Positions 28,371 to 37,176 of a stretch of DNA of 64,000 nucleotides are shown here, one piece after another. The notes below the pieces were generated by a model, which saw only the letters and a list, made by a program, of their open reading frames with translations, was not told the origin of the DNA and made no database searches. Position numbers and translations under genes: made by a program. Location of the stretch: NCBI GenBank assembly GCA_019114245.1, contig DXFX01000009.1:42888-106887 (forward strand), written 5' to 3'. Origin of the DNA: Candidatus Borkfalkia faecipullorum. Its GTDB lineage: Bacteria > Bacillota > Clostridia > Christensenellales > Borkfalkiaceae. Position 1 is the first letter of the stretch, and each line of letters opens with the position of its first letter.

Positions 28371-30056
28371 ATGAAACGCATTCTTACAGTCTGTATCGCG
28401 GCTGCCTTGCTTATGAGCATGAGCGCCTGCGGCGGCGGCGGGGATAACCGCGAAAACAATTCCGTGGACTCCCTCGTTTCCCAGTACGGTTATCAGTGGG
28501 AAGATACGTCTGCGCCCATTCTCAACGAACAGGGCGCCGCTGACCTCACGTTCAACGTGTATTCTTCCAAAAACGCGTCCGCACTCGACTACAACGACAT
28601 GAAGATCATGCAGGATCTGTACGCGTCCACCAACGTCAAAGTGAATTGGGAAAACGTGTCCGAATCCGTCTATGCTTCGCAGAAAAACCTGATCTTCGGC
28701 AACACCAAGGACCGCCCCGACGCAATCTACCATGCGGGCATGAGCGCGGGCGAGATCATCCGCTACGCGGAGCGCAAAGTGCTCCTGCCCGTCAGCGACT
28801 ATCTGGAATATATGCCCAACTTCGCCAAGATCCTGGAAGAGAGGCCGGACATCAAAAACCAGATCACCAACGTGTCGGACGGAAAGATCTATGCGCTCCC
28901 GCGCATCGAGGAAATGGGGCTTTTGCAGCACCCCAACCTTCTGTTCCTCAATAAAAACTGGACGGCCCAGGCCATCAAGGCGGGCGCCGTCAGCGGCATC
29001 TCGGAAGCCGATCTCAAAGACGGCCTTTCCCTCACCGCCGACCAGATGGAGGACATCCTCACCTATTTCAAGACCAACGACATGAACGGCAACGGCTCCA
29101 ACGACGAGCGTCCCCTCAATTTCGTGTACAACAACTGGCAGGGGAACCAGTGCGACCTGTACGGAATGTTCGGCATCAACGATAATCTCGAACACCGCGT
29201 TGTCATCGACGGCACCGTGACGTACATCGTTCTGGACGATCGCTTCAAGGAAGCGACCAACTACATCTCCGGCTGGGTGGAAGACGGACTCATCGACATG
29301 GTATCTTTTGAACAGTCGCAGGATAACTTCCTCGCCAACGGCAAGGGGCTGGAAATGTACGGCGCCTTCTACTGGTGGGAGAGCGAAACGGTGGTCAGCA
29401 ATCCGGAAAATTACATTGTCTGCGAACCTCTGACGGGCCCGCACGGCGATCAGACCATCTGCGTTTCCAACAACCCCGAAGTGGGCACGGGCGAACTGGT
29501 CATCTTTGCGGACTGCCCCAACGTGGAAGTGCTGCTCACCTATTTCGACCGTTACTATGCGCCCGAAGTTTCCGCGCAGATCAACTACGGCGCCATCGGC
29601 GTCGCGTTTGAAGAGGAAAAGGACGCAGACGGGATGCTCGTTCCCAAGGATCCGCCCGCAGGCGTGACGACGGACGAACTGCGCCTGCAAAACGCGCCCC
29701 TCGGCATCATCTATCTTTCCGATTACGCGTGGGAGAACGTCGTTCACATGGAACCGCGCGCCCGGCTGAGAAAGGAACGTCTGGAAAAATATGCGACGCC
29801 TTTTGTCGCCGAAAACGTGACGCCCGTTCCCAACCTGCAATTCACGCTGGAAGAGCTGAACGTTCTGAGCAACTATGAGACCAACGTCAACGATTATATC
29901 CGCACCAACCTCATCAAGTGGCTGACGCAGGGCGGGGTGAGCGATTCCGACTGGACGAGCTTCAAATCCCAGCTGACGGGAAAGATCGGCATCACGCAGA
30001 TCCAGAAAGTGTACCAGGACGCATACGACAGGTATGAAGCCGAACAATCGGCATAA
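28371..30056 (+). CDS. Extracellular solute-binding lipoprotein (YtcQ/LipO-like)
   Basis: MKRILTVCIAAALLMSMSACGGGGDN lipobox; long SBP architecture adjacent to LplB/YtcP permeases. Confidence 0.9.
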   Translation: MKRILTVCIAAALLMSMSACGGGGDNRENNSVDSLVSQYGYQWEDTSAPILNEQGAADLTFNVYSSKNASALDYNDMKIMQDLYASTNVKVNWENVSESVYASQKNLIFGNTKDRPDAIYHAGMSAGEIIRYAERKVLLPVSDYLEYMPNFAKILEERPDIKNQITNVSDGKIYALPRIEEMGLLQHPNLLFLNKNWTAQAIKAGAVSGISEADLKDGLSLTADQMEDILTYFKTNDMNGNGSNDERPLNFVYNNWQGNQCDLYGMFGINDNLEHRVVIDGTVTYIVLDDRFKEATNYISGWVEDGLIDMVSFEQSQDNFLANGKGLEMYGAFYWWESETVVSNPENYIVCEPLTGPHGDQTICVSNNPEVGTGELVIFADCPNVEVLLTYFDRYYAPEVSAQINYGAIGVAFEEEKDADGMLVPKDPPAGVTTDELRLQNAPLGIIYLSDYAWENVVHMEPRARLRKERLEKYATPFVAENVTPVPNLQFTLEELNVLSNYETNVNDYIRTNLIKWLTQGGVSDSDWTSFKSQLTGKIGITQIQKVYQDAYDRYEAEQSA

Positions 30057-30081
30057 AAAATAAACAATAAGGAGAGGAAAA

Positions 30082-31914
30082 ATGAAAAAGATTCTTGCGA
30101 TCGTCATGGCATTGCTGCTGTGCACGGCTGTGTTTGCGGCCTGCGGCGGCAAGGGCGGCGAAAATACCGCTCCTACGCTGGAAGGCGTCAAGGACACGGC
30201 AAGCGTGGAGGCGGGCAGCGAATTCGACGCCCTCGCGGGCGTTACGGCGACGGACGCCGAGGACGGAGACCTCACTTCGGCAATCGTCATCAGCTCCACG
30301 CCCGAGCTGACCTTCACAAACGGCAAAACCACGCCCTCCACGCCCGGCAACTACGAACTGACGTATGCCGTCACCGATTCGGGTGCGCTCACGACGGAGG
30401 CATACTGCACGCTGACGGTCACCCGTCAGACGCAGCAGGAGACCGAATACCTGAATTTTGATTTCGACAACGATCTGCAGCCCGAAAGCCACGGCTGGGA
30501 GGGCAGCATCGGCGGTTCGGCGCAGGGCACGGCGGCTCTGCAGGAAGGCGCTTACGTGTTCGACGTCACCAATCCCGGCGGCGGCGACGGAGACGTCAAA
30601 CTCGCCAAGGCGGGCTTTGCGCTCAAAGCGGCGGATTACAAGATCAAAGTCTGGGCAAAATCCACGGCGGAAACGTATGCGCACATCCTGGCGCGCGATG
30701 AAAACGCTGAGGGCTGGAGCACGTTCGGCGGCGAATACAACGTCCGCATCGGCACAAAAATCTCCGCCCTGGAAATGAACTTCACCTCCGCAGGCGAAGG
30801 CAGCGCGGAACTGCTCATCCATATGGGCAAGATCACGCCCAACCCCAACAATCCCGACGATACCACGCCCGAAGCGTTCAAAGTGACCATCGATAAAATC
30901 GAAATTTACGAGATCACGGGCACGGAAAGTTACACGGAACTGTACGGCAATGACTTTGCCGAAGGCGTTGCCGACGTCACCGTCTCCGCGGGCGACGGCG
31001 CGGCCGCAAGCGTTGCGGAAGCGGACGGCGCGGCGCAGGTCAATATCACCCGCTATCCCAACGGCGGCGGCGTGTGGAGCATCAAGACGGACGTCCTGCT
31101 CGACGGCGTCACCATCGAAAACGGCGTCAAATACCAGTACAGCATGAAAGTCACCGCGCAGAACGCGCAGGCAGGCGAACTGCTGGTGGAAAGCAAGGCG
31201 CAGGCGGACAAAAACCGCGCAAACTTTGCAAGCATCTCCCTCGAAGCGGGCGAAACCAAGACGATCACAGGCACCTTCACTTCCGGCGTCTCCGTCTCCG
31301 ACCCCGTCTTCCGTTTCCAGATCGGCAACGCGTCCGCGGGCGTCACGTCCAACACGCTGACCATCGACGACGTGTCCTTCGGCAAACTGACGGGCGACAA
31401 ACAGACCGTCAAGACGACCGACCGCTTTATGGCATACGGCAGGGGATCGGAAAACGAGACCAATCCCGACTATCTGTGGGATACCTTCAACGGCACGGAT
31501 GAGGACAACGAACTCGGCGTCGGCACCATCTGGACGGAGGGAGGCAGCCTGTTCTACCGCATCGACCAGGGCGGCACCACCGACTGGCACAACAAACTGT
31601 TCTTCGGCTACACGGTCAACCCGATGGTGCTGGAAGCGGACAGCTATTACACCATCCGCCTGACCATCAAGGCAGATAAACCCGTCTCGGGCACGCTGGT
31701 TCTCAACACCTTGGGCAGCTGGGCACCCCGTCTGACGCAGGCGCTCGACATCACCACGGAAGAGCAGACCTTTGAATTCAAGACAACGGATACCTTTGTT
31801 CTGGATATGGAATTTGAACTCCTGTTCCAGTTCGGCTCCGCCGCTCTCGCCGAAATGGGCGAAGTGACGCTGGAGATCTCCGAGCTCGTCATCCTGCAGA
31901 GCAAAGTAGCTTAA
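30082..31914 (+). CDS. Secreted lipoprotein with DUF5011-like Ig domain and CBM-like beta-sandwich modules
   Basis: AVFAACGGKGG lipobox; GVTATDAEDGDLTSAIVISSTPEL...GNYELTYAVTDSGA (DUF5011-like), then repeated carbohydrate-binding-like segments. Confidence 0.72.
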   Translation: MKKILAIVMALLLCTAVFAACGGKGGENTAPTLEGVKDTASVEAGSEFDALAGVTATDAEDGDLTSAIVISSTPELTFTNGKTTPSTPGNYELTYAVTDSGALTTEAYCTLTVTRQTQQETEYLNFDFDNDLQPESHGWEGSIGGSAQGTAALQEGAYVFDVTNPGGGDGDVKLAKAGFALKAADYKIKVWAKSTAETYAHILARDENAEGWSTFGGEYNVRIGTKISALEMNFTSAGEGSAELLIHMGKITPNPNNPDDTTPEAFKVTIDKIEIYEITGTESYTELYGNDFAEGVADVTVSAGDGAAASVAEADGAAQVNITRYPNGGGVWSIKTDVLLDGVTIENGVKYQYSMKVTAQNAQAGELLVESKAQADKNRANFASISLEAGETKTITGTFTSGVSVSDPVFRFQIGNASAGVTSNTLTIDDVSFGKLTGDKQTVKTTDRFMAYGRGSENETNPDYLWDTFNGTDEDNELGVGTIWTEGGSLFYRIDQGGTTDWHNKLFFGYTVNPMVLEADSYYTIRLTIKADKPVSGTLVLNTLGSWAPRLTQALDITTEEQTFEFKTTDTFVLDMEFELLFQFGSAALAEMGEVTLEISELVILQSKVA

Positions 31915-31975
31915 AAAAATTACGGAAAAACGCCGCGGCGGTATCCGCCGCGGCGCAAACAGTGAGGCAGGGATT

Positions 31976-33379
31976 ATGGAATACACGCTGAAACAATCGA
32001 ACAACTACCTCCTAACGCACGCAGGGCGCATCAATATGCAGTACCGCCCGCGTTATCACTTCGCGCCGCCCGTCGGCTGGATGAACGATCCCAACGGCGT
32101 CTGCTATTTCCGCGGCGCCATGCACGTCTTTTACCAGTACTACCCGTACGACAGCTGCTGGGGCCCCATGCACTGGGGGCACGCCTACACGCGGGACAAC
32201 TGCGTGTTTCACCACTGCAAAGTGGCGCTTGCGCCCGACCGCGCGGACGAGAGCGGCTGTTTTTCGGGCGGGGCGATCGTCAATAAAGACGAGCTGGTGC
32301 TGATGTACACGAAGCACTATGAAACCGCGGACGAGAAACTGGAAACGCAGGGCATGGCATATTCGTCGGACGGCGTGCATTTTTCCAAGCGGGAGGCTCC
32401 CGTCATCGGCACGGCCGACCTTCCCGAAGGGGTAAGCAAACAGGACTTCCGCGATCCCAATCCCGTGCGCATCGGCGGCGAATATTTTATTTTCGTCGGC
32501 TCCAAAAGCGAGAGCGGCGGGGGGCTCGTCCTCGTGTATTCTTCTGCGGACGGAAAGAAATTCCGTTACAGAAACAAGATCAGCTCTCCCTATTTCGGCG
32601 AGATGGGGGAATGCCCCGACTTTTTCACGCTGGACGGCAAGGACGTGCTTCTCGTCTCGGCGGTCAACCTGAAAGAGGAGGGGACCCGCTTCAAAGGCTG
32701 CAATTCCAGCCTGTATCTGGTGGGGAAATTCGACCCCGCGACCTGCACTTTTGAGACAGAGCATTGCGACGAGATCGACTGCGGCCACGATTTTTACGCG
32801 CCCCAGACCTGTCTGGACGGGGAGGGGCGGCGCATCATGGTCGCCTGGATGGAAATGTGGGGGAAGGAATACTTCCTGCACAAGGCGCACCACGGCTACA
32901 ACGGCGCCCTCACCTATCCGCGCGTGCTCTCCGTTCAGGACGGGCTGCTGTACCAGACGCCCGCGCCGGGCGTGGAAAAGTACCGCCGCGCGGCCGACCT
33001 TTCGCAGGCGGTCTCCAAGTGCCTCGATTTCACTGCCGTCCTTTCCGAGGGCGGGTACGTCGGCATCGGCAACGCGTCGGACGGGGAGGACAGGATTCTT
33101 TTCGGCTTGCGCGGCGGCCGCCTGTACATGGATACTTCCCGCATGAAAAACGCCCCGCAGGGAGTGCGCGTCTCCAAATTCACGTACGGGCAGGAAGTGC
33201 GCGTGCGCGTGCTTTCGGACGTCTCTTCGCTGGAAGTGTTTGCGGACGGCGGAAAGGAAACCTTTACCGAACGCCACTATTTCGACGGCGAAAAGGTGTG
33301 CATCCAATCCTCGGGCGTGCGCTTTGAAGAGTGTTACGAACTGGACATCCCGCAGGAAGATTTCACGATTTTAGGGTGA
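31976..33379 (+). CDS. Glycoside hydrolase family 32 (fructan/sucrose hydrolase)
   Basis: YRPRYHFAPPVGWMNDPNGVCYFRGAMHVFYQYYP...GPMHWGHA...CFSGGAIV...QDFRDPNPV...GECPDFF. Confidence 0.95.
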   Translation: MEYTLKQSNNYLLTHAGRINMQYRPRYHFAPPVGWMNDPNGVCYFRGAMHVFYQYYPYDSCWGPMHWGHAYTRDNCVFHHCKVALAPDRADESGCFSGGAIVNKDELVLMYTKHYETADEKLETQGMAYSSDGVHFSKREAPVIGTADLPEGVSKQDFRDPNPVRIGGEYFIFVGSKSESGGGLVLVYSSADGKKFRYRNKISSPYFGEMGECPDFFTLDGKDVLLVSAVNLKEEGTRFKGCNSSLYLVGKFDPATCTFETEHCDEIDCGHDFYAPQTCLDGEGRRIMVAWMEMWGKEYFLHKAHHGYNGALTYPRVLSVQDGLLYQTPAPGVEKYRRAADLSQAVSKCLDFTAVLSEGGYVGIGNASDGEDRILFGLRGGRLYMDTSRMKNAPQGVRVSKFTYGQEVRVRVLSDVSSLEVFADGGKETFTERHYFDGEKVCIQSSGVRFEECYELDIPQEDFTILG

Positions 33380-33501
33380 CGTATATTCAATTTTTTGCGC
33401 AAAATCGGCAAAGGATCGCTTTGCGGAGCGGCCGTGTGCGCGGGGCGCGGCCCTGCGCAGGGGCAGCTCTTTGCCGCGCACTTTTGCAAGGAGGAAAAAA
33501 G

Positions 33502-35265
33502 ATGATAAAGAAAAGGATGGTATTGGCGCTGGCGCTCTGTCTTGCGCTGATCGCCTCGCTGATCTCGGGCTGTGTCGGAACAGAGCAAAATCCGAATGCC
33601 GAGTACACGGTCAGCTTTTCTTATAACTATTTCACGTTCGACGAAGTCCCCGCCAGGCAGACGGTCAAATACGGCGGGAAAGTGACCAAACCCGCGGACC
33701 CCGTGCGGGAGGGCTACGAGTTTTTGGGCTGGTTTACCGACGAAGATTCCACAAAAGAGTGGGATTTCGGCAAGGACACGGTCACGGGCAGACTGGTGCT
33801 GTATGCGGGCTGGGCGGCGGACATCCGCGGCGAGATCGTCTATCCCGACGACGACAAGGATTTTTCCTCGCTCACCACGCCGGGCAGCCAGGAAGCCGCT
33901 TACGAGTACAAGACCTTTTTCCTGCCCGAAAAGGACGGGACGCGTCAGCCGTATGTGGGCGATCTGATGCCCTATTACGAGGACGGCGTCTATTACTTCT
34001 ATTACCTTAAAGACGGCGGCGATTCGTACAACCATTCCGTGTATCTGGTGACGACGCGCGATTTCCTCACCTATGAGGAACAGCAGGAACCCGTCCTCGA
34101 ATCTTCCAGGAGCGGCGGCGCGCAGGACAACTGGATCGGCACGGGCTCCGTCGTCAAGGTAAACGGCACCTATTACTTTTTCTACACGGGCCACAACGGC
34201 TCCTCCACGATGGAGTATCAGGAAAAGATCATGGTCGCCAGAAGCGACAATCTAACTTCCTTTGAAAAGGTGGCGGGCTGGGAGATCGTTCCCGACCCCG
34301 ACCTCGGCCAGAAGCGCGATTTCCGCGACCCGCAGGCGTATTACGATGAAAGCACGGGCAAGATCGTGCTCACGGTCACCGCAAGCAAGAGCGGCGTCGC
34401 CCGCGTGATCAAATACACGCTGAATGCCGATCTGACGGGCGCCACCTACGACGGCGTCATCTATACCAACCAGTCGGGCGGATTTTTCAACCTCGAATGT
34501 ACGGATACCTTCCGCATCGGGGACAAGTGGTACCTCACCTATTCCGCGCAGGACGATACCCTGTGGTATGCCGTCGCGGACAACAGGTACGGGCCGTACC
34601 AGCCCGCAAAGCGCATCGACGGAAAGCTGTTCTATGCCGCAAAGCACGTAGAGGACGGTAAAAACAGCTACATGGTCGGCTGGGGACGCCGCTCGGGCTC
34701 TCCTTCCTCCACGCAGGAAGTTTCCGCATGGGCGGGCAACGTCGTCGTGCAGAAAATTTCCGTGACGGAGAGCGGGGACCTGCTTCTGGAACCCCTCGAT
34801 TGTATGGAAGAACTGTTCGTCAACCGCCGCGCGCTCCTGGTGAAAGGGACCACGGCAAAAGTGGAAGCAGGGGAAGAGATCGTCTATCAGGACGTGTTCA
34901 ACTGCTACGAAAGGTTCATGATGCAGGGCGATTTCACTTTCAGCGGAGAGGGTTCGTTCGGCTTTGCGTTCGATTACAACGGCAGTGCGGAAAAATACAA
35001 GATGATCCGCTTCCGCCCGGACAGAAACGTGGTGGAACTCGTCTTTAACGAAGGGAGCACGGCCATCACCGAAACGGCGCTTTCGCTGGGCGCGGGGAGG
35101 GATTATTCCTTCACCTACATCCAGGAAGGCTCTGTGGGCGTGCTGTACATCCGCGGCGCCTGCTCGCTGACCGTTCGCCTCTACGGCTGCAGCGGCAAAC
35201 CCATCAAACTGTTTGCGGAAAATAACAGCGTCAAATTCACAGCGCTCAGGCAATACACCGACTGA
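33502..35265 (+). CDS. Secreted lipoprotein: InlB-like module + clan-J beta-propeller (GH32/GH43-like)
   Basis: ASLISGCVGTEQ lipobox; YTVSFSYNYFTFDE...YAGWAAD (InlB-like); DLMPYYEDGVYYFYYL...KRDFRDPQAYYD (RDP-type motif). Confidence 0.8.
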   Translation: MIKKRMVLALALCLALIASLISGCVGTEQNPNAEYTVSFSYNYFTFDEVPARQTVKYGGKVTKPADPVREGYEFLGWFTDEDSTKEWDFGKDTVTGRLVLYAGWAADIRGEIVYPDDDKDFSSLTTPGSQEAAYEYKTFFLPEKDGTRQPYVGDLMPYYEDGVYYFYYLKDGGDSYNHSVYLVTTRDFLTYEEQQEPVLESSRSGGAQDNWIGTGSVVKVNGTYYFFYTGHNGSSTMEYQEKIMVARSDNLTSFEKVAGWEIVPDPDLGQKRDFRDPQAYYDESTGKIVLTVTASKSGVARVIKYTLNADLTGATYDGVIYTNQSGGFFNLECTDTFRIGDKWYLTYSAQDDTLWYAVADNRYGPYQPAKRIDGKLFYAAKHVEDGKNSYMVGWGRRSGSPSSTQEVSAWAGNVVVQKISVTESGDLLLEPLDCMEELFVNRRALLVKGTTAKVEAGEEIVYQDVFNCYERFMMQGDFTFSGEGSFGFAFDYNGSAEKYKMIRFRPDRNVVELVFNEGSTAITETALSLGAGRDYSFTYIQEGSVGVLYIRGACSLTVRLYGCSGKPIKLFAENNSVKFTALRQYTD

Positions 35266-35273
35266 GCATCTTA

Positions 35274-35314
35274 AAAAACAGCGGAGCGTATAAAAATTAC
35301 GCTCCGCTGTTTTT
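35274..35314. terminator. Rho-independent terminator
   Basis: aaaacagcggagcgta-taaaaat-tacgctccgctgtttt. Confidence 0.88.
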
Positions 35315-35501
35315 CGGTAAGGCAGGCGGAAGCTACGGAAAAAATCGGGCCTCCCGCCTGCTTTCGGTTTTCCCTATGGAAGGCGTTCTGTACAAAAAAC
35401 GCACGCACGTCATCTTGCTTTTGTGACGATTTTGCGCGCATTTTTGCCGCGCGGGCGGCGCAGATACGCGCAAAAGAAAGGGGAAAAGTATGCAATTTAC
35501 G

Positions 35502-35540
35502 GCGAGGGCCGTCCGCATATCGCGGACGGCCCTCGCTTTT
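35502..35540 (+). terminator. Strong hairpin with T tract
   Basis: gcgagggccgtccgc-atatc-gcggacggccctcgc followed by tttt. Confidence 0.75.
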
Positions 35541-35628
35541 GTAAAACCTGCACGGTTGTAAAGAGTCATGTTTGAAAAACCTGTTACGGTTGTAAAATGT
35601 CAGGTCTGAAAAAACCTGTCACGGTTTT
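35541..35628. repeat. Short tandem-like repeats aaaacctg(c/t)nacggtt(gtaaa), ~35-bp period
   Basis: aaaacctgcacggttgtaaa, aaaacctgttacggttgtaaa and aaaacctgtcacggttttt, spaced ~35 bp. Confidence 0.7.
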
Positions 35629-35729
35629 TCCGCGCCGTTCATCGGCACGGCAAGTTTGCGGTATTTGCCCGGGGAGATCCCCATAAATTTGTGGAAGGTG
35701 TCTTCCTTTTCCCACCCGCCCGTGACCAT
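35619..35729 (-). pseudogene. Truncated C-terminus of an AraC-family regulator
   Basis: Minus-strand translation MVTGGWEKEDTFHKFMGISPGKYRKLAVPMNGAEKP-stop matches the last helices of AraC HTH domains; no upstream remainder in frame. Confidence 0.6.
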
Positions 35730-35760
35730 CCGATTTTAAGAAAATCCGCCCCCGAAGGTT

Positions 35761-35853
35761 TGAAGTGAACCCCAAAGTTTGGACAAAAATTTAATTAAAT
35801 TGTTTGGTAATGAGTTCGGTATTGCACCGGGCTCATTCCTTTTAATTTGCGAG
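35761..35853 (-). mobile_element. IS3-family remnant: transposase C-terminal codons plus right inverted repeat
   Basis: Minus-strand RKLKGMSPVQYRTHYQTI-stop, the typical IS3/IS150 OrfB C-terminus; end sequence tgaagtgaaccccaaagtttggacaa matches the MITE right end at 25134-25158. Confidence 0.85.
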
Positions 35854-35856
35854 AAA

Positions 35857-37110
35857 TTATCTGTTGTGCCGCTTGCGGTATTCGTTGGGCAGACAGTCGG
35901 CGTACTTTTTAAAGACGCGCGAAAAATGGCTCTGGGAAGAAAAACCGAGGTACGCGCTGATGGCGGCGGCCGATTTGTCCGTATAGCGCAGGAGCCGCTT
36001 GGCTTCCCTCGTCTTTTCTTGCAGGATAAAATCCACGAGATTTTCGCCCGCTTCCTGCTTGAATTTTACAGACAGGCGGGAGCGGCTTAAAAAGAGCGCC
36101 TTTGCGATCTCCTCGATGGAGACGGGTTCGGAAAGGTGGTGATGAATGTAATTCGTCACGTCCAGAACCAGTTTGGAAGGGGTTTTCCCGAGGCGCAGTT
36201 TTTCCACCTGTTCGGTGTAATCGAACAGCATATGGTATTGCAGGTTGGTGATGCGTTCCAAATCGCCGAGCAGCTCGCATTTCTGGATATAGGCGTCGCT
36301 AAGCGAAAGGGCGTCGCTGACGTCCATGCCGCCGCGAATGGCGGCGCGGGAAACGAGGGTGGCGGTCACGATAAAGGTATTTTTGGATTGCCGCAGCTGG
36401 TCGGAGGCCAGTACGCCCGCACGGACGGCGGGTATATCCGAAATCCATTCCTTCAGGGCGGCGGTATCGCCGCGGCGCACAAAGTTCATGATCGTCTGTT
36501 CGAGGGCGAGCGTATTGTGGACGTTGAACTGTTCGTAATAGCGTTCGGGCGGGGTGTCGTAATCGGCGTTGGCGCGCTGGCTTTCCAACTGCTCTTTCAG
36601 CTCCTGCTGTTCGGAATCGTAGATGCGGATGTCGCTCAGCCCCAGTTTTTCCCCGTTCATGATATAATTCATCGTGCAGAGGATCTGCAGAATGCTGTCC
36701 AGGGGCATGGGAATGATATTTTTCATGCCCGCAATAAAATCGTTTGTCTCGTCGGCGGAAACGTCGCAGCGGAAGGCGAGCTCTTTCAGAGCCTGGTCGC
36801 TGTTTCTGGTCTGTATGGAGGGGCCGATGACGATTTTCCGCCCGTCGCCGTTCACCACGCCGTAGTAGTGAAAGTGCGGCGTGATAAAATACCCGATGTG
36901 GGACGTGATGGATAAAATTTCTCCCGTGAAGGCGGTCAGCGGGTCGGCGGGCAGGTCTACCACCGAGTGATAGTAGACGAGTTCGCCCTCCCGATAGATG
37001 CGGATGGGAACGCCCGTAAGGTTGCCTATGACGTTGCAGAGATATTGATAATCTGTGTTTTTCATGGGAAAACCTCCAAAGATAAAACAATTATAACGCA
37101 AATAAAACAA
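35857..37110 (-). CDS. AraC-family transcriptional regulator
   Basis: C-terminal LVLDVTNYIHHHLSEPVSIEEIAKALFLSRSRLSVKFKQEAGENLVDFILQEKTREAKRLLRYTDKSAAAISAYLGFSSQSHFSRVFKKYADCLPNEYRKR. Confidence 0.93.
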   Translation of the reverse strand: MFYLRYNCFIFGGFPMKNTDYQYLCNVIGNLTGVPIRIYREGELVYYHSVVDLPADPLTAFTGEILSITSHIGYFITPHFHYYGVVNGDGRKIVIGPSIQTRNSDQALKELAFRCDVSADETNDFIAGMKNIIPMPLDSILQILCTMNYIMNGEKLGLSDIRIYDSEQQELKEQLESQRANADYDTPPERYYEQFNVHNTLALEQTIMNFVRRGDTAALKEWISDIPAVRAGVLASDQLRQSKNTFIVTATLVSRAAIRGGMDVSDALSLSDAYIQKCELLGDLERITNLQYHMLFDYTEQVEKLRLGKTPSKLVLDVTNYIHHHLSEPVSIEEIAKALFLSRSRLSVKFKQEAGENLVDFILQEKTREAKRLLRYTDKSAAAISAYLGFSSQSHFSRVFKKYADCLPNEYRKRHNR

Positions 37111-37176
37111 ATGTGCAAGACTTTGCTCGAAAAATAAGGTATAATGGCGGTGTAAAATGCAAAAGGAGTCTTTCGT

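Noticed and set aside
35541-35628. Possible CRISPR/short array from three aaaacctg-acggtt repeats
   Set aside because: Only about three imperfect copies, ~15-nt separators that are themselves similar, and the third copy overlaps an AraC fragment; kept as a simple repeat.
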